Shown: in pieces, positions 12,701-18,350 of the stretch
Layout: each line of letters starts with the position of its first letter
Position numbering within the stretch: the stretch's first letter is position 1
Origin: Prinia subflava
Taxonomy: Eukaryota > Chordata > Aves > Passeriformes > Cisticolidae
Length of the DNA: 64,000 bases
Direction of reading: 5' to 3'
NCBI RefSeq assembly: GCF_021018805.1
Contig: NC_086258.1
Span: forward strand, 12,173,100 to 12,237,099
The notes under the pieces: generated by a model
The model's input: the letters and a program-made list of their open reading frames with translations, nothing else
Told to the model about the DNA's origin: nothing
Database searches by the model: none
Made by a program: the position numbers and the translations under genes

Positions 12701-15526
12701 AGGGATCAGCAGTGAGGGATCAGTGAGGGATCAGTGAGGGATCAGCAGTGAGGGATCGGCGATTTGGGATCAGCAGTGAGGGATCAGCAGTGAGGGATCA
12801 GCAGTGAGGGATCAGCAGTGAGGGATCAGTGATTTGGGATCAGCAGTGAGGGATCAGTGATTTGGGATCTCTCCCGAGCCGTTCCCCCCACACAGACCGT
12901 GCCGTGGATGGGATCAAATCCCAGCCCCAGTGGGAGCTGGGCCGTGTGTGTTCCCTGTGCCAAGGCCCCGTGGATGTGGCTGGCTCTGGGCAGCCCTGCA
13001 GCTGCATTTTCCGGGCTGTGGGACGGGGCTGGGCACAGCCTGAGGCCGGGCTCTGTGTTGGCAGCGTCAACGGCGACGTGCGGTTCTTCGACCCGCGCAT
13101 GCCCGAGTCCATGAAGGTGCTGCAGATCGTCAAGGGGCTCACGGCCCTCGACATCCACCCCCAGGCCAACCTCTTTGCGTGGTGAGTCCTGCTGCAGCCC
13201 CAGCTCTGCAGCGAGTCCAGAGGGGCCCCAGGGTGATCAGAGAGGGGGAGCAGGGCCGGGGGTGCCAGGACACAGGGAATGGCTTCCCACTGCCAGAGGG
13301 CAGGGTTATGTGGGATACTGGGGAGAAATTCTTGCCTGGGAGGGTGGGCAGGCCCTGGCACAGGGTGCCCAGAGCAGCTGTGGCTGCCCCTGGATCCCTA
13401 GAAGTGTCCCAGGCCAGGTCGGATGGGGCTTGGAACAGCCTGGGACAGTGGCAGGTGCCTCTGCCCATGGCAGGGGGTGGCATAAGGTGGGCTTTAAGGT
13501 CTCTCTCAACCCCAACCATTCCATGCTTCCCTGATCCCTGGAGAGGATGATTTGTCTCCACAGACATCATTCATGGGGTGGTGTTCACTTTATTGTTTTC
13601 AGCCCTAGCACAGCAGTGCAGCTTCTTTCTGTGTTTGCTGCTCAGGAGCTCTCTCCCTTTCTTATGCATCAGTGAAGCCCTGGACAGTGGGTCCCTGTTC
13701 AGTGTATTCTGTATTTCTGGCTCTGAGTGGGGACCAGCAGCTGCTCCACATGCCTGGAGCCTGTTTGGGATGCACTGGGTGTGTTTGCCATCAGCTCTCG
13801 GTGTTTTCCTGTCCCAGCTGACCACAGGTCCCTGTGCTTCCAGCCACCAGTCCATGCTGTCCCACTCAGGGCAGTGGCTGCACTCTGGCCTGGCACACAG
13901 CTCTGCCAGGGGCTGCTGCAGCCGTTTTGTGTCCTCCCAGCATTCCCAGTGACTCCGTGTCCCTTCCCTCCCCTTCCAGTGGTTCCATGAACCAGTTCAC
14001 TGCGATCTACAACGGCAATGGGGAGCTGATCAACAACATCAAATACTACGATGGCTTCATGGGACAGAGAGTGGGAGCCATCAGCTGCCTGGCCTTCCAT
14101 CCTCACTGGGTCTGTACTGCTGCCATGTGGGCTTGGCACGTCCCTGTGGGACGAGGGGGTGGCACAGAGACCCCCCAGTGCCAGGGGAGCTGTCCCAGCC
14201 CCGTGCCTGGGCTCTGCAGCCGCGTCTCGCTGGGGCTGCTCTCACTCAGGCCAAAACTGCAGCTCAGGAAAACGGGAGAGCTGCAAGAATTAAAGGCACG
14301 AGCTGGTAAAGGCTGGAATGAGGCAGAACAAAAGAAGATTTCGGGGTCTGTCACAGCTGAGGGGCTCTGCAGTAGTTCCAGAGATGATCTGGTGGCTGCT
14401 CAGGGAGGAGTGAGGTCCCCTCTGCATGGTGGACTTTGCTCAGGGAGGAGAATAAATGCAGGATCTGGAAAACCTGAGAAAACAATGGATGGGAAAACAG
14501 GAGGGAGTTACAAGAGGTATTTTTGAAACCTGCAGATCAGCTCACGGATATTTAATATGTAATGAGAAGAGCAGTTTGCTCTTTAAACAAGCAAAGCAAA
14601 GCCCTGTCTGGCCGGGCCAGGTCCCCTCACTGCAGGAAATGCTCCTTTTCAGCCCAGGCATCGACTCCTAACGAGCAGATTTGCAGTCATTTAGAGAAAT
14701 TATGTTGGCAGTTGGCAACTAATAGTGCCCATAATTTTTCCCTGTGGCTGAAATGGGTCTATAACTCGTGCAGAGCTGTGGAGCAGCTGGGTGTCCCTGC
14801 TGAATGTCACTGTCACCCGTGCCTGTCACTGCTCCACACCTGGACCTTGGAGTCCATCACAGGAGCAGTGGCTGAGGAACTGGGGAAGGGTCTGGAACAG
14901 CAGGGGAGACTGAGGGAGCTGGGGAAGGGTCTGGAACACCAAGGGAGACTGAGGGAGCTGGGGAAGGGTCTGGAACACCAGGGGAGACTGAAGGAGCTGA
15001 GGAAGGGTCTGGAACACCAAGGGAGACTGAGGGAGCTGGGGAAGGGTCTGGAACACCAGGGGAGACTGAGGGAGCTGGGAAAGGGGCTCAGCCTGGAGAA
15101 AAGGAGGCTCAGGGGGGACCTTGTGGCTCTGCACAAGTCCCTGACAGGAGGGGACAGCCGGGGGGATTTGGGCTCTGCTCCAGGAACAGGGACAGGAGGA
15201 GAGGGAACGGCCTCAGGCTGGGCCAGGGGAGGCTCAGGGTGAGCAGCAGCAGGAATTTCCCCATGGAAAGGGTGCCCAGGCCTTGGCACTGCCCAGGGAG
15301 GTTTGGAGTGCCCATTCCTGGAGTGTCCAAGGAACAGCAGGGCTGCCGAGGTGGGGATGGGTCCCAGGTCGGTCCCAGGTGGCTCTCGGTGGTCCCGGAG
15401 GCTGCTCCAGCCCGGGGCCGCTGTGACCGTGCCTGTGTGTCCTGTGCTCTCCCGCAGCCCCACCTGGCCGTCGGCAGCAATGACTTCTACATCTCGGTGT
15501 ACTCGGTGGAGAAGAGGATCAGATGA
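617..15526 (+). CDS. RPTOR: RPTOR (raptor), 3' part: C-terminal WD40 propeller
   Basis: Raptor is the scaffold of mTOR complex 1; it binds substrates carrying TOS motifs and docks the complex on Rag GTPases at the lysosome. Coding exons joined here are 617-741, 1891-1995, 9264-9370, 11233-11360, 11435-11521, 13065-13181, 13980-14109 and 15458-15526. All junctions keep frame and use GT-AG sites. The product is about 288 residues, matching human raptor from roughly residue 1047 to its end (human total 1335), so the 5' three quarters of the gene lie left of the window. Visible WD40 signatures include DGAIRVWKNF, DVRIIRIWDTDRE, GDGSIRVFDRRM and NGDVRFFDPRMPES. The protein ends in SVEKRIR followed by TGA. 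A further in-frame exon at 4296-4343 is listed separately as optional. Identity is certain from near-complete match to the vertebrate family; bird-specific substitutions are few. The next gene, CHMP6, follows in the same orientation. Confidence 0.97.
742..1890 (+). other. RPTOR intron
   Basis: Single-copy intronic DNA of about 1.1 kb. The part at 1360-1760 is less GC-rich. No repeats, RNA genes or open frames of interest were recognised. Confidence 0.75.
1891..1995 (+). CDS. RPTOR: RPTOR coding exon (window exon 2)
   Basis: The acceptor ends in ctccccaag and the donor is gtgggt at 1996. The exon encodes DGAIRVWKNFADLEKNPEM to LSDMLPSTR and ends with one base of a glycine codon. That phase is shared by both the optional exon at 4296 and the constitutive exon at 9264. 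Confidence 0.96.
1996..4295 (+). other. RPTOR intron before the optional exon
   Basis: An intron of 2.3 kb. It holds a short degenerate repeat at 2308-2390 and ordinary single-copy sequence. The last 50 nt carry two CTGAC branch-site candidates for the exon at 4296. Confidence 0.75.
2308..2390. repeat. Degenerate repeat of about 14/29 bp (ttaggatattacaggagg)
   Basis: Five imperfect copies of a ttaggat(g/a)tta(a/c)aggaggt core alternate in two forms. It lies inside a RPTOR intron. Confidence 0.8.
4296..4343 (+). CDS. RPTOR: Candidate optional 48-nt RPTOR cassette exon (16 aa, RRVS motif)
   Basis: The sequence shows a pyrimidine-rich acceptor (ctgtctcctcacag), possible branch sites CTGAC at 4275-4279 and 4247-4251, an open 48-nt segment and a consensus donor gtgagt at 4344. 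Both ends are phase 1, so inclusion keeps frame. It inserts L-A-R-R-V-S-I-Y-L-D-R-S-K-Q-G-G between the LPSTRG and AGMVVDW stretches of the propeller, near residue 1123 by human numbering. The canonical human raptor sequence as I know it lacks this segment. RRVS fits the basophilic (PKA-type) kinase consensus. YGCY motifs follow the donor (gtgctgctgctgt), as seen near MBNL-regulated exons. That the exon is used, and where, is inference. Confidence 0.7.
4740..4952 (+). mobile_element. CR1 LINE 3' fragment (sense)
   Basis: It shares gagcagctgtggctgcccct, gacagcctgggacagtggga and the tail cccaacccaaacccttctgt with other copies. It ends near a gattctgga-like terminus. Confidence 0.8.
5098..5245. 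promoter_or_regulatory. Candidate intronic regulatory island (AT-rich)
   Basis: An AT-rich patch in a GC-rich intron with tgacatcatcacc, the near-palindrome atcaattattgat (5138-5150) and ctgattaatcacc. These resemble CREB/AP-1, HNF6/homeodomain and paired-type sites. Conservation was not tested. Confidence 0.3.
7268..7400 (+). mobile_element. CR1 LINE 3' fragment (sense)
   Basis: Short copy with gggccaggctgggcagggct, a gtggcaggggtggaatgagg block and the tail tttccaacccaaaccgttcc. Confidence 0.75.
8490..8546. repeat. 22-bp repeat, about 2.5 copies
   Basis: The unit is built from gaggcagggatgctgctctg with small differences between copies. It is intronic. Confidence 0.75.
9264..9370 (+). CDS. 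RPTOR: RPTOR coding exon (window exon 3)
   Basis: The acceptor is ttgctgtgtctcag and the donor gtaaca at 9371. The exon encodes AGMVVDWEQETGLLMTSG and DVRIIRIWDTDREMKVQ, one WD40 blade. It ends on a complete codon (CAG). A 19-bp minisatellite begins 273 nt downstream in the following intron. Confidence 0.97.
9643..9920. repeat. 19-bp minisatellite, about 14 copies
   Basis: The unit is cactgggatgcacaggggg, with g/a alternating at one site between copies (gggggc or gggagc). Because 19 is not a multiple of 3 and the unit has no stop codons in several frames, long false open frames appear on both strands. It is not coding. Confidence 0.95.
10128..10345. promoter_or_regulatory. Candidate conserved enhancer in RPTOR intron
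   Basis: A 200-bp AT-rich island unlike its surroundings. It has TAATTA at 10141, 10194 and 10215, TTAATT at 10161, a perfect octamer ATGCAAAT at 10243-10250 and gattaatgatt near 10298. This density of homeodomain and POU sites is typical of developmental enhancers. Enhancer function is inferred. Confidence 0.45.
10688..10795 (+). mobile_element. CR1 LINE 3' fragment (sense)
   Basis: A short tail-only copy with gggcctggggcagcctgggc, gggcttta and cccaacccaaaccgttccat. Confidence 0.7.
11233..11360 (+). CDS. RPTOR: RPTOR coding exon (window exon 4)
   Basis: The acceptor is ctctctcacag and the donor gtaact at 11361. The exon encodes DIPTGADSCVTSLSCDSHRS through GDGSIRVFDRRMALSE and ends with two bases of a cysteine codon. 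The intron that follows is only 74 nt. Confidence 0.97.
11435..11521 (+). CDS. RPTOR: RPTOR coding exon (window exon 5)
   Basis: The acceptor is ctttgtccccag and the donor gtacat at 11522. The exon encodes CRVMTYREHTAWVVKAYLQK and HPEGNIMSV, the outer strands of a WD40 blade. AYLQKHPEGNIMSV differs mildly from the mammalian ASLQKRPDGHIVSV. Confidence 0.97.
11522..13064 (+). other. RPTOR intron with 14-bp array
   Basis: A 1.5-kb intron; single-copy apart from the 14-bp array at 12621-12869. The segment 11990-12130 is AT-rich. Confidence 0.75.
12621..12869. repeat. 14-bp minisatellite (gggatcagcagtga), about 18 units
   Basis: Most units are 14 bp; several are 11-bp deletion forms (gggatcagtga) and some read gggatcagtgattt. 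The array ends about 195 nt before the RPTOR exon at 13065. Confidence 0.93.
13065..13181 (+). CDS. RPTOR: RPTOR coding exon (window exon 6)
   Basis: The acceptor is ctgtgttggcag and the donor gtgagt at 13182. The exon encodes NGDVRFFDPRMPESMKVLQI and VKGLTALDIHPQANLFA, ending with two bases of a cysteine codon. A 14-bp tandem array ends about 195 nt upstream of the acceptor. Confidence 0.97.
13182..13979 (+). other. RPTOR intron
   Basis: An 0.8-kb intron with a CR1 fragment at 13255-13535; the remainder is single-copy and pyrimidine-rich toward the acceptor. Confidence 0.75.
13255..13535 (+). mobile_element. CR1 LINE 3' fragment (sense), one of the longest
   Basis: It begins with cacagggaatggcttcccac and gggatactggggagaaattc, continues through the shared gagcagctgtggctgcccct block, and ends in caaccccaaccattccatgc. 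Confidence 0.82.
13980..14109 (+). CDS. RPTOR: RPTOR coding exon (window exon 7, weak donor)
   Basis: The acceptor is cctccccttccag. The exon encodes GSMNQFTAIYNGNGELINN and IKYYDGFMGQRVGAI to LAFHPHW, ending on a whole codon. The donor TGG|gtctgt matches the U1 consensus poorly at positions +3 and +4, so reading through into the intron is conceivable. The placement is fixed by the exact protein match on both sides. Confidence 0.96.
14650..14775. promoter_or_regulatory. Candidate intronic regulatory island
   Basis: An AT-rich stretch with catttagagaaattatg, ggcaactaatag and cccataatttttccc. It differs from the surrounding GC-rich DNA. Function is only inferred. Confidence 0.25.
14860..15345 (+). 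mobile_element. CR1 LINE fragment with internal minisatellite (sense)
   Basis: The right part, cagcctggagaaaaggaggc, gggaccttgtggctctgcac and gggaacggcctcaggctggg, follows the known CR1 3' ORF and UTR. The left part is a 39-bp array built from sequence of the same element. Confidence 0.8.
14880..15085. repeat. 39-bp minisatellite within a CR1 copy, five copies
   Basis: Units start at 14880, 14919, 14958, 14997 and 15036, with a partial one at 15075. The unit contains ctggggaagggtctggaaca and ggggagactgagggag. It gives the false 13-residue protein repeat LGKGLEHQGRLRE. The last partial copy runs directly into normal CR1 sequence. Confidence 0.93.
15458..15526 (+). CDS. RPTOR: RPTOR terminal coding exon
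   Basis: The acceptor is gtgctctcccgcag. The exon encodes PHLAVGSNDFYISVYSVEKR and IR, then TGA at 15524-15526. These residues close the WD40 propeller. The 3' UTR continues in the same exon. Confidence 0.97.
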   Translation, partial: PHLAVGSNDFYISVYSVEKRIR

Positions 15527-17465
15527 CGGCGCCCGGCGCGGCTCCGGCCACGGCTCCTGTACATAGAGAAATCATCGACTTGAATGTTTCGTGTTGGCTG
15601 CTGCTGCACCCCATAACTTGAACATTTGTTCTCCTGACTTGGCTACTGATGGGTTTGACAAGGGGAAGAGACAATCTCCTGGGTTTGTTTTGTTTTGTTT
15701 TCCAGCTATATCCTCTAAGAGCTACAGAAAAGGAACATTTATTTTTGTTTCCAGTGGTTGGCTTCTCTGTCAGAAACACGGCTCCTGAGCTTGGAAGGAC
15801 TTGGATGAGGCGACGCCCTTGAGAAGGGTCTTGTTTTAGTCTTTGTTCCTTGTTTTGCTGGAGTGTGGGTTCTTCAAGGACTGTCAGGACTCAGCTACAG
15901 CTCCACGGGACCCTCCAGCTGCTGCCAACCCTGTGCCAAACCCAATTCCTGGGACAGGGCAGCACGACCCGAGCATGGGATGTCCCTGCCAGGGAGGCAG
16001 GGCAGCGTCTCCTCTGCATGAACCTCCTCCCCCCTCCCTGCAGCCTCCTCTCCACTGGAAGCAGGGACAGACAGGTCCTGGTGGCCTGGACAGGCAGGGA
16101 TCCTGCGGGAAGGGGCTCAGGGAGACGACAAGGACAGGGCAGGATGTGCCACGCCAGAAAGCTGCACGTGAGGAAGACGAGGGAAGAAAGGGAACGAAGA
16201 TCTCCGACATCCCAACGAGCCTGGAGCAGGTCACTGGTGTCACCACGTTCCACCCGAGCCCACGGGGAGCTGGGGGCACCTGAGGCACTGCCCCTGCTGC
16301 TGCCACTGTCCCTGTGCCACAGGGAGCTCCACAGCCACGTCTGGGCCCAGAGGGGGGCCCGGGGCCCATCCTGGGCTCTGTGTGCTCCCCACGGCTGCTG
16401 TGCACCGAGGTGAGGTCAGGGTTTGGCTGCACACCACGCTGGGGCTCCCCTGCCCCTCTGGAGGCAGGCGTGGAAGCACCTGGGCACGGAGAATCACCGA
16501 GGAGGAGGAGGAGGAGGAAGGCAGCAGTCACTGCTCTGAGCAAAGCACCCTCGTCTTCTGCACCTTCCACCTCTGAATAATGAATGTTTTATCCCTTGGG
16601 ATCCGTGCTGGGGCTGGGGAGGGGTGTGGGAAGCGAGAGCACAGCCGAAGGACAGGTTTCTTTCCAGAGGTGCAGAACTGGCCAGGAATTCCTGGTGTTT
16701 CCCCCCACCAGTCCCACGGGATCTGCAGGCTCCCAGCGAAGAGCTGAGGGAAATGCAGCGAGGGAAGGGCTCAGAGCCCTCTGCCCGTGCTGTCACTGCC
16801 CCTGGCACCGTGTCACTGCCCCTGGCACCGTGTCACTGCCCCTGGCACCGTGTCACTGCCCCTGGCACTGTGTCACTGCCACAGGCACCAGGGGACTCTG
16901 GCCTTGCAGAGGTCCCCAAACTGGCGCTGGAGCCGATGTCGGGGCCCCCAGCACCGTCCCTGTCCCCTGTCGGGGATATCCACATCCCAGGATAATGAAT
17001 CAAAGGCTTTAAACTTAAAAACTACCTACAAATCCGCGTCTAAGTTACCCAGAGTTAATTATGGTCTAACAGAGCTGTGCCTCCTCCCGACCTGTGCACG
17101 GGGGTGGCGCCGGAGTTTGGGATCTCACGTAACCCCTTAACACTCACAGCTTCAAAAACAATAGATTTTTAACTCGTATCAGTGTATTTGTGAAAGGAAC
17201 AGGACATTCCTGGCGTGGTGGGAGCCGCTGCTCCTGCCCAGCTGCTCCCGCCAGGCTCTGGTGCAGCTGGATTTAAGGAATTTTAAGGAATTTGGGTTGT
17301 TGGGCTTTTACCTGAGCGTGTGTGGGCTGTGCTTCCACAGGTCTGGTGCAGAGATTCAATCATGGGATCACAGAGTTTAACCAAGGATCTGCAGAGCGTC
17401 CTACCTTAAAAGTTCACTTATCTCTATTTATTTTACAAAAATAAAGTTTAAAAAAAATATATAAA
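15527..17465 (+). other. RPTOR: RPTOR 3' UTR (predicted)
   Basis: This is the non-coding continuation of the last RPTOR exon, about 1.9 kb, close to the length of the human 3' UTR. The first 300 nt look constrained and AT-rich. A five-copy 20-bp repeat sits at 16791-16889. The stretch 16985-17200 is AT-rich and non-repetitive. The proposed end follows the AATAAA at 17440-17445; further AATAAA hexamers at 17510, 17521 and 17528 could extend it by about 90 nt. No open frame in it resembles a gene. Confidence 0.7.
16791..16889. repeat. 20-bp minisatellite in RPTOR 3' UTR, five copies
   Basis: The unit tgtcactgcccctggcaccg starts at 16791, 16811, 16831 and 16851, with a divergent copy at 16871. 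Confidence 0.93.
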
Positions 17466-17533
17466 ACCCCCCACACGATTGTAATGTCAGAGTAAAATGA
17501 TTACAGACAAATAAATGGTTAATAAAAAATAAA
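17440..17533 (+). terminator. Cluster of four AATAAA poly(A) signals ending RPTOR
   Basis: AATAAA hexamers occur at 17440, 17510, 17521 and 17528 on the + strand, in an A-rich tract followed by a GT-rich stretch (ctttgtggtgtgagg) near 17545 that could serve as the downstream element. They are the first strong signals after the RPTOR stop codon. Confidence 0.65.
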
Positions 17534-18164
17534 TGCAGAAACACTTTGTGGTGTGAGGATCCCTCTGTGGGGCTGGGGGCAGCTGTGGCCCAGGGAGCAC
17601 CGGGTGGGATTTGGGGTGTTCTGGTGAGCCGTGGCCGGTCCCAGGGGAGGTGTTGGTGGCAGAGGTGTGTCCCAACCCCGGAGGAGCAGGAACTTGGCGA
17701 TCCCAGGGTGCAAATCCAGCTCTGGAGCATTGGGTGCAGCCTGCTCGCTCCCAGGGATGAGCTGCCGTGGATAAATGGATCCTGGCAGTGCCAGGGAAGG
17801 GTTGGGCACGGTGGGGTCACAGGGCTGTTCCACCCTGAGCAATTCCATGGCTCTGGGAACGAATCCCTGTTGTCCCTGTAGCCCCTAACCCCTACAGCCC
17901 ATTCCCTATATCCTATTCCCTATATCCCACTCCCTGTATTAGCCCCATTCCCTCTATTATTGTTGCCATTCCTGATACTATTATCCCCATTGCCTATTTT
18001 ATTCCCATTCCCTATATTATTCCCATTCCCGGTTATCTCCATTCCCAGTTATCCCCCTTCCCGATATTATTATTCCCGTTCCCAATTTTATTATTCCCGT
18101 TCCCTGTTTTATTATTCCCGTTCCCAATTTTATTATTCCCATTCCCTGGTTTATTATTCCCGTC
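17466..18164. other. RPTOR-CHMP6 intergenic gap
   Basis: About 0.7 kb between the RPTOR poly(A) signals and the CHMP6 CpG island. The left half is single-copy and the right half is repeat. No gene is seen. Confidence 0.75.
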
Positions 18165-18172
18165 CCCAGCGC
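17880..18172. repeat. Pyrimidine/AT-rich tandem repeat upstream of CHMP6 (21-bp unit at its right end)
   Basis: Five regular copies of a 21-bp unit (tattcccgttcccaattttat type) start at about 18071, 18092, 18113, 18134 and 18155. Degenerate related sequence extends left to 17880 (cattccctatatcc). The array stops at the edge of the CpG island. Confidence 0.88.
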
Positions 18173-18287
18173 GCCCCCCAGCGGCGCTCCCGCCGCTGCC
18201 GCGCTCGCTGCGCGTTGTGCGGGGCCGGGCCCATCGCGGCCGCCGTCGGGGGCGGGCCGGGCCGGGCCGGGCCGGGCAGCGGCGGCC

Positions 18288-18350
18288 ATGGGGAACCTGT
18301 TCGGGCGGAAACGGCGGAGCCGCGTCACGGAGCAGGACCGGGCCGTGCTG
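18288..18350 (+). CDS. CHMP6: CHMP6 exon 1 (coding part)
   Basis: The exon encodes the 21 residues MGNLFGRKRRSRVTEQDRAV plus L, with the myristoylation glycine and a basic patch. The donor gtgagc at 18351 begins a 28-bp tandem repeat. Confidence 0.96.

Larger units (their letters stand above)
14110..15457 (+). other. RPTOR last intron
   Basis: A 1.35-kb intron. It holds an AT-rich island (14650-14775) and a CR1 element with an internal 39-bp minisatellite (14860-15345). Confidence 0.75.

Noticed and set aside
14562..15242. 226-codon ORF with LGKGLEHQGRLRE repeats
   Set aside because: Built from the 39-bp array and a CR1 fragment inside a RPTOR intron.
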